A stretch of DNA of 63,140 bases from CADEED01 sp035286365 (GTDB lineage: Bacteria > Pseudomonadota > Gammaproteobacteria > Steroidobacterales > Steroidobacteraceae): contig DATHJZ010000283.1 in the NCBI GenBank assembly GCA_035286365.1, positions 1 to 63,140 on the forward strand, in the 5' to 3' direction. Of the stretch, positions 52,619 through 60,719 are shown in pieces. The notes beneath the pieces are model-generated. The model searched no databases. It saw nothing but the letters and a program-made list of their open reading frames with translations, and was not told the origin of the DNA. Position 1 is the stretch's first letter. Each line of letters opens with the position of its first letter. A program made the position numbers and the translations under genes.

Positions 52619-53125
52619 ATGAGATCTACGAACCGCGCGCGTTTCGCGGCGTTGCTTTTGGTGATGGCGAACTGCGCGAATGCCTACGAAGGAGCGTCCG
52701 GTTGCTACTGGCCCGAGGTGCAGACGCACGTACGGCACCTGTATGCAATCTATGGACCGATGTCGATCAAAAACGAGTTTTTCGGTTTCATCTACCGGGA
52801 CGGCGCCAGGGTCGACAGCGCGGTGGTGCGCAGTCGCAATTGCGTGCTCGGCAACTGCGAGGTCGACGTCGCGATGGCGGCGCAACGGATTCCACCCGGC
52901 GCCAGGGTGCTGGGTGAATGGCACACGCACCCCCGCAGCGGCTCTTGGGAACTGTCGATGCTCGACGTGCGCGGTGCATACCGGAACCGTAACGTGGCGT
53001 GTTACGCCGCGTACTTCAGCCGGCCCGACGGCAGGATTTTCGCGTGGGATCCCAGCAGGACTTCGGTGCCGACTGCAATGGCGTCGCTGCTTCTGGTCGG
53101 AAACTACTCGACGCGACCGGGCTGA
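52619..53125 (+). CDS. Exported JAMM/MPN+ (DUF4329-like) protein 1
   Basis: A 168-residue protein with a signal peptide (RFAALLLVMANCANA). The mature part has the JAMM metalloprotease layout: Glu53 in NEFFGFIY, then His102 and His104 in GEWHTHP, Ser113 and Asp116 in LSMLD. The spacer between HTH and Ser is eight residues, one longer than in classical JAMM enzymes. Cys29, 75, 80 and 128 are kept in the second copy and may form two disulfides. Such domains cleave isopeptide or peptide bonds or, in DUF4329 proteins, may belong to toxins; the target here is unknown. A paralogue follows at 53253. Confidence 0.75.
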   Translation: MRSTNRARFAALLLVMANCANAYEGASGCYWPEVQTHVRHLYAIYGPMSIKNEFFGFIYRDGARVDSAVVRSRNCVLGNCEVDVAMAAQRIPPGARVLGEWHTHPRSGSWELSMLDVRGAYRNRNVACYAAYFSRPDGRIFAWDPSRTSVPTAMASLLLVGNYSTRPG

Positions 53126-53169
53126 GCTTGCGGCGCCGCAGATAGACCAGCCTTGGTTAACAGATACGT

Positions 53170-53223
53170 AGAAATTCTTTAGTTAGCGCCCGCGACGGCT
53201 CCTATACTTTCGACATTGGCGTG
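53170..53223 (+). promoter_or_regulatory. Promoter of the second JAMM gene
   Basis: The counterpart of the block at 52534-52587, with -10 box TATACT (53203-53208) and the same TGGCGTG after it. The leader before the ATG would be about 40 bases and contains GGAAGGAG. Confidence 0.6.
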
Positions 53224-53252
53224 TAGCGCCACTCTTCCGGGGGGAAGGAGCA

Positions 53253-53780
53253 ATGTTTCTCGCAGGCCGCGCAAGCGTAGCGGCGCTGTTGCTGGGCGTG
53301 TCCTTTACCGGGCACGCCAGTGATGCGTCGCCATGCCTTTCCGATTCAGTCGAAGCCCACGTGCGTGAGCAGTTCGCCACGTTCGGGCCACTGTCGGTCA
53401 ACCATGAGTATTTTGGATTCATCTATCGCCTCGGGCCAACGCTCGAGAGCGCGGTGGTACGCGGCTCCCGCTGCGTCGCACGCAGTTGCGTGGTCGAAAT
53501 CGCGCGCGCAGCGGCCCTGATCCCAGCCCACGCGGTGATCCTGGGCGAGTGGCACACGCACCCACGCAACGGTGAGGCGCCGCTCTCGGAACAGGATGTG
53601 CTCGGCGCCTACCGGAATCGCAAGCTTGGCTGTTACACGGCGTTCTACAGCGAGCCCGACGGCGAGATCTATTCCTGGAATCCGCGCCGCGGATCGATAA
53701 GAACCGCGATGGCTTCGCGGATTCACATCGGCAACTACACGCGAGCGGACGTAAGCGGCCGCGCTGTCGCACTGAATTGA
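53253..53780 (+). CDS. Exported JAMM/MPN+ (DUF4329-like) protein 2
   Basis: A 175-residue paralogue of the preceding protein, about half identical over the mature part by eye. The signal peptide is ASVAALLLGVSFTGHAS. The metal and catalytic residues are all kept: Glu52 in HEYFGFIY, His101 and His103 in GEWHTHP, Ser112 and Asp115 in LSEQD. The four cysteines (28, 74, 79, 127) are at the same places. AAGGAG precedes the ATG. The gene has its own copy of the promoter, so the duplication included control sequence. Confidence 0.76.
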   Translation: MFLAGRASVAALLLGVSFTGHASDASPCLSDSVEAHVREQFATFGPLSVNHEYFGFIYRLGPTLESAVVRGSRCVARSCVVEIARAAALIPAHAVILGEWHTHPRNGEAPLSEQDVLGAYRNRKLGCYTAFYSEPDGEIYSWNPRRGSIRTAMASRIHIGNYTRADVSGRAVALN

Positions 53781-53813
53781 GCGGCGCGTGATCAGGCGCG
53801 CTTCGAGTTTTGT

Positions 53814-55223
53814 TCAGCTGCTGGCAGCGCGCGTGCGCATGAACACGCCGCCTGCGATCGCTGCGACCGCCGCGCATGCAGCGCCGAGCGTAAACGCGAG
53901 CTGGTAGCCACCGTTCAATGCCGCGACGCCGCTTGCGCCTGCCGCGAGCATCGTGTCGGTGCATGCGGCGGCGAAGCTCGCCAACACCGCAAGGCCGAGC
54001 GCGCCGCCCATCATGAAGGCGGTGTTGACCACGCCCGAGGCGAGCCCGGATTCGCTCGGCGCCACGTCGCTCATTGCGCCCAACAACAGCGGATTGAATG
54101 CGATGCCAGCGCCGATGCCGAGCAGCGTCATGCCGGGCAACACGTCCACGACAAACTGGCCATCCAGTGGCGCGCGCGAGAACAGCGCCAGACCAACCGC
54201 GGCGATCAGCAGGCCCACTGCAAGCGGAACGCGAATGCCGTATCGCACGACGATCTTCGCGGACAGCCCCAGCGAAAACGCCGCCATGATCAGGTTCGCG
54301 GGCAGGAAGCAAAGGCCGACTTGCATGGCGTTGTAGCCCAATACCAGTTGCAGGTAGAGCGCCGAGATGAAGAACCAGGCGAACATCGCCGCGGCCCACA
54401 ACACGCCCACCACGTTGGCGGTTGCGACATTGCGCAGCCGGAACAGCGACAGCGGCATCAGAGGATTGCGCACCCGCGCTTCGATGATGAGGAATGTGAT
54501 GAGCAAGACGACCGCAGTCGACAACGTTGCCAGTGTTTGCGTCGAAGCCCAGCCGATCTCGTGGCCGTTGACGATGGCGTAGACGGCCAGCATGAGCGAG
54601 GCCGTCACGGTGATGGCGCCGGCGACATCCAGTTTCGCGCCGCTCGCGGTTCCCGGTGAATGCGGCAGCAGCCGGGTGCAGAACACATACACCAGCACGC
54701 CGATCGGCACGTTGACGAGGAATATCCAGTGCCAGTTGAGAGCGGTGGTGAGGAAACCGCCGAGCAACACGCCAATGCTGCCGCCCGCCGAGCAGACGAA
54801 TCCATAGATGCCCATGGCTTTGGCACGCTCCGTGTTCTCGGTGAACAGGCTCATGATGAGCGACAGCGCCACCGCGGTGACCACGGCGCCTCCCAGTCCT
54901 TGTATGGCGCGAGCGCAGATCAGGATTCCCCGCGACGTCGCGAGGCCGCAGCCGACCGACGCCGTGATGAACAGGATCAGCCCGAGCAGGAACAACCGGC
55001 GGTGGCCGAACAGGTCGCCGAGGCGCCCGCCCAACAGCAGGAATCCGCCGAAGGTGAGCATGTAGGCATTGACCACCCATACCAGCGAGGTCTCGGAGAA
55101 ATCGAGATCCTGTCGAATGGACGGCAGGGCGACGTTCACGATGGTCGTGTCGAGCACGATCATGAGCACCCCGGAACACAGGACATAGAGAGCCCACCAG
55201 CGCTTGCGTGCGTCGTCGAACAC
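53814..55223 (-). CDS. MFS drug/metabolite transporter, DHA2 family (14 TM)
   Basis: The DHA2 signature LDTTIVNVALPSI is in the first membrane segment and GGRLGDLFGHRRLF in the loop between segments 2 and 3. About 14 hydrophobic segments over 469 residues fit proton-driven drug efflux. The substrate is unknown. No regulator gene is adjacent. It is convergent with the second JAMM gene. Confidence 0.9.
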   Translation of the reverse strand: MFDDARKRWWALYVLCSGVLMIVLDTTIVNVALPSIRQDLDFSETSLVWVVNAYMLTFGGFLLLGGRLGDLFGHRRLFLLGLILFITASVGCGLATSRGILICARAIQGLGGAVVTAVALSLIMSLFTENTERAKAMGIYGFVCSAGGSIGVLLGGFLTTALNWHWIFLVNVPIGVLVYVFCTRLLPHSPGTASGAKLDVAGAITVTASLMLAVYAIVNGHEIGWASTQTLATLSTAVVLLITFLIIEARVRNPLMPLSLFRLRNVATANVVGVLWAAAMFAWFFISALYLQLVLGYNAMQVGLCFLPANLIMAAFSLGLSAKIVVRYGIRVPLAVGLLIAAVGLALFSRAPLDGQFVVDVLPGMTLLGIGAGIAFNPLLLGAMSDVAPSESGLASGVVNTAFMMGGALGLAVLASFAAACTDTMLAAGASGVAALNGGYQLAFTLGAACAAVAAIAGGVFMRTRAASS

Positions 55224-55355
55224 GGTTTTGCCTCGTTGAGAAAGTGACGGATCTATTGGTGGTCGTTTGGCTGCCCGTCATTTCGACACGCGCCAAAATT
55301 ATTCGTCGGACGCCGTCGCCTCGACGGCGTTTTCCGACGTGGGCGTCAGCCCTGA
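55224..55355 (-). other. Intergenic region upstream of the MFS gene
   Basis: This stretch between phhB and the MFS gene is less GC-rich than its surroundings. It has CGTCGGACGCCGTCGCC/GGCG-type inverted repeats (about 55306-55341), possibly a terminator-like structure after phhB. I see no gene. Confidence 0.35.
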
Positions 55356-55721
55356 TTAGGCCTGAAAGATATTGTCGATCTTCGCCGCGCAAATGAAGTC
55401 GTTCTCGTGCAAGCCGCCGATCGCGTGCGTCTGGTAACGGATGCGGCAATAACCCCAGCCGCACTCGATGTCGGGGTGGTGATCCTGCACGTTGGCGATG
55501 TGCGCGACGGCGTTCACGAAACTCATCGTGCGGTAGAAATCCGGGAACTTGAATTCGCGCTTGAGCGCCTTGGAGTCCTCGATGAGCTGCCAGCCGCCTT
55601 CTTTCGAGGCGAGCAGCCGGTCTAACATCTTCTGCGCTTCGGCCGGCGTCAGGGCGGCGATGCCGCCATGGCAGGGCACACATTGCTTGTTGACCAGGGT
55701 GTCGTCGGTGCTGCTGCTCAT
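55356..55721 (-). CDS. phhB: Pterin-4a-carbinolamine dehydratase
   Basis: Recycles tetrahydrobiopterin in phenylalanine hydroxylation and acts on related pterins. The family pattern F-x-F-x-x-F...H-x-x-HHPD is seen as REFKFPDFYRTMSF and ANVQDHHPDI, followed by the WGYCRIRYQTHAIGGLHEND segment. The 121-residue protein carries the common N-terminal CVPCHGG. No phenylalanine hydroxylase gene is in the window, so the role may be in molybdopterin or folate side reactions. It overlaps ispG by four bases. Confidence 0.92.
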   Translation of the reverse strand: MSSSTDDTLVNKQCVPCHGGIAALTPAEAQKMLDRLLASKEGGWQLIEDSKALKREFKFPDFYRTMSFVNAVAHIANVQDHHPDIECGWGYCRIRYQTHAIGGLHENDFICAAKIDNIFQA

Positions 55722-56968
55722 GCCGGTATCTCCTGCTCAACGGCGGCGGAATCCTTGCGCGTGAAGCGCCGCGCCACGTACTTCTCGACCAGTTCCTGGA
55801 ATTCCTCGGCGATGCGCTCGCCCTTGAGCGTCACCGTCTTCTCGCCGTCTTCGTAGACGGGCGCGACGGGCCGCTCGCCCGTCCCGGGCAGCGAGATGCC
55901 GATGCTGGCGTGTTTGCTCTCACCCGGACCATTCACTACGCAGCCCATGACCGCAACCGTCATGTCTTCCACACCGTCGTAGGATTTCTTCCACTCCGGC
56001 ATGCGATGGCGGATATGCGACTGGATGGACTGCGCAAGCTCCTGAAAATACGTGCTGGTGGTGCGGCCGCAGCCGGGGCAGGCGACGACCATCGGAATGA
56101 ACGAGCGCAGGCCCATGGTCTGCAGGATTTCCTGCGCGACGATGACTTCATTGGTGCGATCGCCGTTCGGCTCCGGCGTGAGCGACACGCGAATCGTGTC
56201 GCCGATGCCTTCTTGCAGCAGCACCGACATGCCCGCGGTGGAGGCGACGATGCCCTTGCTGCCCATGCCGGCCTCCGTGAGGCCGAGATGCAGCGGATAG
56301 TCGCAGCGTTCGGCCAGGCGCCGGTAGATAGCGATCAGGTCCTGCACGCCCGAAACCTTGGCGGAAAGAATGATGCGCTCGCGCGGCAAACCCAATTCCA
56401 CCGCGCGCGCCGCGCTCTGCAGCGCCGAGGCGACCACCGCCTCGCGCATGATCTCCTGCGCGGACAGCGGCGTGGCGCGTGAATTGTTCTCGTCCATCAT
56501 GCGCGTGAGCAGATCCTGATCGAGGCTGCCCCAGTTCACGCCGATCCGTACCGGTTTCTGATAGTTGCAGGCGAACTCGATCATCTCGGCGAACTGCGGA
56601 TCGCGTTTGCTGCCGCGGCCGACGTTGCCCGGATTGATGCGGTACTTGGCCAGCGCCTCGGCGCAGCCCGGATGTTCGCGCAGCAGCTTGTGGCCGTTGA
56701 AATGAAAGTCGCCGATGATGGGCACATTCACGCCGAGCTGTGCGAGACGGTCGCGGATCTTCGGCACCGCGGCCGCTGCGTCGGCTTCGTTGACCGTGAT
56801 GCGCACGAGTTCCGAGCCTGCGCGCGCCAGCGCCTTGATCTGCTGCGCGGTGCCTTCGACGTCCACCGTATCGGTATTGGTCATCGACTGGATGACGATC
56901 GGCGCGGCGCCGCCGACGGTCACGCGACCGACGCGAACGGGCAGGGTCTTGCGGCGTGGCTGACTCAT
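55718..56968 (-). CDS. ispG: 4-hydroxy-3-methylbut-2-enyl-diphosphate synthase
   Basis: A [4Fe-4S] enzyme of the non-mevalonate isoprenoid pathway. The cluster cysteines are in CPGCGRTTSTYFQEL and CVVNGPGE. VGGAAPIVIQSMTNTDT at the N-terminus and VRIGVNWGSLDQDLL are diagnostic. Length is 416 residues. The ATG is 15 bases after the NTF2-like gene. Confidence 0.96.
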   Translation of the reverse strand: MSQPRRKTLPVRVGRVTVGGAAPIVIQSMTNTDTVDVEGTAQQIKALARAGSELVRITVNEADAAAAVPKIRDRLAQLGVNVPIIGDFHFNGHKLLREHPGCAEALAKYRINPGNVGRGSKRDPQFAEMIEFACNYQKPVRIGVNWGSLDQDLLTRMMDENNSRATPLSAQEIMREAVVASALQSAARAVELGLPRERIILSAKVSGVQDLIAIYRRLAERCDYPLHLGLTEAGMGSKGIVASTAGMSVLLQEGIGDTIRVSLTPEPNGDRTNEVIVAQEILQTMGLRSFIPMVVACPGCGRTTSTYFQELAQSIQSHIRHRMPEWKKSYDGVEDMTVAVMGCVVNGPGESKHASIGISLPGTGERPVAPVYEDGEKTVTLKGERIAEEFQELVEKYVARRFTRKDSAAVEQEIPA

Positions 56969-56983
56969 CTAACTAACAGCCTC

Positions 56984-57457
56984 TCACTTGGCAGGCTGGG
57001 GCGCCGGCGCCGCATAACGCGACGAATGCCAGGCCGTCATCTGCCAGCGCTGGTCTTTCCAGACCCAGGTGTCGCTGTAGCCAAGATCGAGATCGTGCGA
57101 CTGACCGTGGTCGGCGACCGTGACTTTCGCGGTGCCGCGCACGATGGCGATGTCGCCGAAGAAGCGCACCTTCTGAATGTTTGCGGACATCGAAATGTAG
57201 TCGCGCCGGCCGCTGGTCAGGGACTCGATGAACGAGGCCTTGGTGTCGATGTCACCGTTCGAATGCACGTAGTCGAGGTCGTCGGCCAGCAGCAGGCCCA
57301 GCGCCTTCGCATCGGCGTCCACATTGGCTTTGAAGCGCGCGAGCTCGGCGGTTTTGACCCCCTGTTCGCGGCTTTCATCCTTGGCGAAAGAAGCGATGGA
57401 CATCGTTGTCGCCGCTGCGATAAATGCGAAAACGACTGCGTTGCGCCGCGATTTCAT
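56984..57457 (-). CDS. Exported NTF2-like (DUF4440) protein
   Basis: A signal peptide (NAVVFAFIAAATTMSIASFA) is followed by one SnoaL/NTF2-like alpha+beta domain: DADAKALGLLLADDLDYVHSNG and DTKASFIESLTSGRRDYI, ending in QRWQMTAWHSSRY. Such proteins are ligand-binding or unknown in function. The gene is divergent from the glycine riboswitch and upstream of ispG on the same strand. Confidence 0.82.
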   Translation of the reverse strand: MKSRRNAVVFAFIAAATTMSIASFAKDESREQGVKTAELARFKANVDADAKALGLLLADDLDYVHSNGDIDTKASFIESLTSGRRDYISMSANIQKVRFFGDIAIVRGTAKVTVADHGQSHDLDLGYSDTWVWKDQRWQMTAWHSSRYAAPAPQPAK

Positions 57458-57529
57458 GAAAGTCTCGCTCGTCCGTGCGGGAAGGGGCTGCTATCATGCC
57501 ACCCGCTCGCCAATTGACCAGACTCTGTC

Positions 57530-57725
57530 CGAGAGACTCTCTTTAATGAGGGCGCCGAAGGCGCAAGTTTCCGCCCGGAAACGCTCAGGCAAAAGAACGG
57601 CAGTGTCTGAAGGCGGGCTCTGGAGAGCGATGGCTTGGCCGACTCGGCCATTTCATCCACCGAAGGGGTGCGGCGCGCAACTGTAAACAAGTGCGAGCCC
57701 GATCTCTCAGGTTCAAGGACAGAGG
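57530..57725 (+). promoter_or_regulatory. Tandem glycine riboswitch upstream of gcvT
   Basis: Two glycine aptamers are seen. The first has CGCCGAAGGCGCAAG (57551-57565) followed by AAACGCTCAGGCAAAAGAAC (57579-57598). The second has CACCGAAGGGGTGCG (57658-57672) followed by CGATCTCTCAGGTTCAAGGAC (to 57720). The linker between them carries CTGGAGAGC. The arrangement and the gcv genes downstream match the known ON switch. Confidence 0.95.
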
Positions 57726-57786
57726 GGCGGCGGGGAGAGAGTGGCGCCGGGCAACCCGGCACCACTCTCTCCCCGCCGCCTTTTTT
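57726..57786 (+). terminator. Riboswitch expression-platform terminator
   Basis: A long, nearly perfect hairpin (57726-57780, stem starting GGCGGCGGGGAGAGAG) ends in TTTTTT (57781-57786). Its 5' arm directly follows the second aptamer, so glycine binding could prevent its formation. Confidence 0.92.
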
Positions 57787-57819
57787 ATTGGCACGCGCGG
57801 TGTGCCGCAGGAGAAGTTC

Positions 57820-58908
57820 TTGGGCAGACGCACACCGCTTTACGACCTGCACGTCGAACTCAACGCCCGCATGGTGGATTTCGGCGGCTGGGACATGCCG
57901 GTCAACTACGGCTCACAGATCGAAGAGCACCACGCAGTGCGCCGCGACGTCGGCGTTTTCGATGTGTCGCACATGTGCGTGATCGACGCGCGCGGGCTCA
58001 AGGTGCGCGAGTTCTTCGGAAAGCTGCTCGCCAACGACGTCGCCAAGCTAACTACTCCCGGCAAGGCCCTCTACAGCTGCATGCTGAACGAGGCGGGCGG
58101 CGTCATCGACGACCTCATCGTCTATTTTTTGACCGAGAGCTGGTTCCGCGTGGTGGTCAACGCCGGCACGCGCGACAAGGATCTCGAGTGGATGCGCAAG
58201 CTGGCGCCGGGCTTCGGCGTCGAACTCACCGAGCGCACCGATCTTGCCATGCTCGCGGTGCAGGGCCCGAACGCGCGCGCCAAAGTCGCCGAGCTGCTGC
58301 CGGCCGAACACCGCGACGCGGCGCTCGCGCTCGAGGTGTTCTTCGGCCGCGAGCTTGGGTCCTGGTTCGTCGCGCGCACCGGCTACACCGGCGAAGACGG
58401 ATTCGAAATCATGCTGCCGGCGGGCGAGGCGGCCAACCTTTGGCGCGCGCTCAACGGCAAGGGCGTGAAATCCGCGGGCCTCGGCGCACGCGACACGCTG
58501 CGCCTCGAAGCCGCGATGAATCTCTATGGCAACGACATGGATGAATCGCAGAACCCGCTCGAATCCGGGCTGGCCTGGACCGTGTCGTTCGAAAATCCGG
58601 CGCGCGACTTCATTGGCCGCAAGGCGCTGGAGGCGTTGAAAGCCGCCGGCCTCACGAAGAAATTCGTCGCACTGCTGCTGGAAGGCCGCGGCGTGTTGCG
58701 CGGTCATCAGAAAGTCGTCGTTGCGGGACACGCCGACGGTGAAATCACCAGCGGCACGTTTTCTCCGACCATGGAAAAGTCCATCGCGCTCGCGCGGGTT
58801 CCGCGCGCCACCGACGCCGCCGTCCAGGTCGACATTCGCGGCAAACTGCTGAACGCGCGCGTCGTAAAAGCGCCGTTCGTGCGTCACGGCAAAGTATTGG
58901 TCAGTTAG
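57820..58908 (+). CDS. gcvT: Glycine cleavage system T protein (aminomethyltransferase)
   Basis: Transfers the methylene group from the H-protein arm to THF. TPLYDLHVELNARMVDFGGWDMPV and QIEEHHAVRRDVGVFDVSHM form the N-terminal signature. I chose TTG 57820 because CAGGAG lies six bases before it and it gives MGRRTPLYDLH, the family start, with 362 residues; there is no ATG in a suitable place. The gene sits just beyond the riboswitch terminator. Confidence 0.94.
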   Translation: MGRRTPLYDLHVELNARMVDFGGWDMPVNYGSQIEEHHAVRRDVGVFDVSHMCVIDARGLKVREFFGKLLANDVAKLTTPGKALYSCMLNEAGGVIDDLIVYFLTESWFRVVVNAGTRDKDLEWMRKLAPGFGVELTERTDLAMLAVQGPNARAKVAELLPAEHRDAALALEVFFGRELGSWFVARTGYTGEDGFEIMLPAGEAANLWRALNGKGVKSAGLGARDTLRLEAAMNLYGNDMDESQNPLESGLAWTVSFENPARDFIGRKALEALKAAGLTKKFVALLLEGRGVLRGHQKVVVAGHADGEITSGTFSPTMEKSIALARVPRATDAAVQVDIRGKLLNARVVKAPFVRHGKVLVS

Positions 58909-58934
58909 TCAGGTCTCACTTCGGAGCAAATGAC

Positions 58935-59321
58935 ATGAGCGAAATTCCCGCCGATCTCAAGTACACCAAGTCGCACGAGTGGGTCCGCACGTTGGCCAAT
59001 GGCAACGTGGAAGTCGGTATTACGGATCACGCGCAGAGCGCGCTCGGCGACCTCGTGTTCGTCGAAGTGCCCGACTCCGGCAAGGCCCTGAAGATCGGCG
59101 ACGCCTTCGCGGTGGTCGAGTCGGTGAAGGCTGCCTCGGACGTGTACGCGCCGGTCGCAGGCTCCGTAGTCGAAGGCAATGCCGCACTCGGCAGCCAGCC
59201 CGAACTCATCAATTCCGAGCCGTACGGCGCCGGCTGGATCATGCGGCTCAAGCCCGGCGGCGCGCCCGCGGGCCTGCTGTCGGCCGCCGAATACCAGGCT
59301 CATCTCGCCGCGGAGGGTTAA
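58935..59321 (+). CDS. gcvH: Glycine cleavage system H protein
   Basis: The 128-residue carrier protein. The lipoylated lysine is Lys65 in VESVKAASDVYAP. Start ATG 58935 follows GGAG-like bases. It shuttles the aminomethyl group between P and T proteins encoded on either side. Confidence 0.97.
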   Translation: MSEIPADLKYTKSHEWVRTLANGNVEVGITDHAQSALGDLVFVEVPDSGKALKIGDAFAVVESVKAASDVYAPVAGSVVEGNAALGSQPELINSEPYGAGWIMRLKPGGAPAGLLSAAEYQAHLAAEG

Positions 59322-59323
59322 CG

Positions 59324-60694
59324 ATGCCATTCAATCCGCACACTCCCGGTGACGTCCAGCAGATGTTGGCCGCGATCGGCGCCAAAAAAGTCGAAGACCT
59401 GTTCGACGAGATCCCGAAGGAGCTGCGCATCGAAGCGCTCGCGGGCATTCCCGACGCGCTCAACGAGATGCAGATCGGCCGGCTGATGATGGCGCGCGCC
59501 GCGCAGGACGGCACGCCGCTCAATTTCATCGGCGCCGGCGCCTATGAGCACCACATTCCCGCGGCGGTGTGGGCGGTGACCACGCGCGGCGAGTTCTACA
59601 GCGCCTACACGCCTTACCAGGCCGAAGCCTCGCAGGGCACGCTGCAGCTCATCTACGAATACCAGACGATGATCACGTCGCTGACCGGCATGGAAGTCTC
59701 GAACGCGTCGATGTACGACGGCGGCTCTGCGGTAGCGGAGGCAGCGCTCATGGCGGTACGCGCGCATCGCAAATCCAAGTCCCAGCGCATCCTCGTGCCG
59801 ACCACCGTGCATCCTAACTACCGCAAGGTGGCGGTGGCGACCGCGAGCGGGCAGGGCTTGCGCTTCGAAGAAGTGCCGTGTCCGCGCGGGCAGCTCATCC
59901 TCGCCGACCTGGCGAAATACCAGGGCGAGGACATCACGGCCATCGTGATCCAGCAGCCGAATTTCTTCGGCCAGCTCGAAGACGTCGATGCCATTACCGA
60001 CTGGGCGCACGCCAATGGCATTTTCGTCATCGGCTCGGTGAATCCCACCTCATTGGCAATCCTCAAGCCGCCGGGTCAATGGGGCGCCAAGGGCGTGGAC
60101 ATTGCCTGCGGCGACTGCCAGCCGCTCGGCGTGCCGTTGTCCTCGGGTGGCCCGTACGCGGGTTTCATGACCACGCGCATGGAATACGTGCGCCAGATGC
60201 CGGGCCGCATCGTCGGCCGCACTGTCGACGCCAACGGCAAACAGGGCTTCGCCCTCACGCTGCAGGCGCGCGAGCAGCACATCCGCCGCGGCAAGGCGAC
60301 CTCGAACATCTGCACGAACCAGGGTCTGCTGGTCACGGCCGCCACGATCTATCTCTGCTTGTTAGGGCCGGAGGGGCTGGCGCGGGTTGCCAATACTTCC
60401 CACCAGCGCACGAACGAGCTGATCGCCGCGCTCACGCGCGTCAAGGGCGTGAAGCTGGCGTTCGAAGGCCCGCGGTTCCACGAAGCGGTGCTGCTGCTGG
60501 ATCGTCCCGTCGCGCCGGTGATCGCGGAGCTCGCGAACCGCGGCATCGTCGGCGGCTTCGATCTGTCGACCGATTATCCGGAGCTCGGTAACGCACTGCT
60601 GGTCTGCGCCACCGAGACGCGCAGCCGCGAAGACATCCAGAAGTATGCGGATGCGCTCACCGAAACTCTCAAAGCCGCCGTGCGCGCGGCCTGA
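59324..60694 (+). CDS. gcvPA: Glycine dehydrogenase (decarboxylating) subunit 1
   Basis: The N-terminal half of the split P protein, 456 residues: TPGDVQQMLAAIGAKKVEDLFDEIP start, YTPYQAEASQGTLQLIYEYQT and SSGGPYAGF segments. It has the PLP-enzyme fold without the cofactor lysine. Many gammaproteobacteria including E. coli have one fused gcvP; the split form here is the type usual in Firmicutes, archaea and some other gammaproteobacteria. Confidence 0.96.
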   Translation: MPFNPHTPGDVQQMLAAIGAKKVEDLFDEIPKELRIEALAGIPDALNEMQIGRLMMARAAQDGTPLNFIGAGAYEHHIPAAVWAVTTRGEFYSAYTPYQAEASQGTLQLIYEYQTMITSLTGMEVSNASMYDGGSAVAEAALMAVRAHRKSKSQRILVPTTVHPNYRKVAVATASGQGLRFEEVPCPRGQLILADLAKYQGEDITAIVIQQPNFFGQLEDVDAITDWAHANGIFVIGSVNPTSLAILKPPGQWGAKGVDIACGDCQPLGVPLSSGGPYAGFMTTRMEYVRQMPGRIVGRTVDANGKQGFALTLQAREQHIRRGKATSNICTNQGLLVTAATIYLCLLGPEGLARVANTSHQRTNELIAALTRVKGVKLAFEGPRFHEAVLLLDRPVAPVIAELANRGIVGGFDLSTDYPELGNALLVCATETRSREDIQKYADALTETLKAAVRAA

Positions 60695-60719
60695 GGCCTT
60701 TTTTCAAGGACTGGTTTTT

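Noticed and set aside
53419..55740. 773-codon open frame on the minus strand
   Set aside because: It is a frame-shifted shadow of the MFS and phhB genes and runs antisense into the second JAMM gene.
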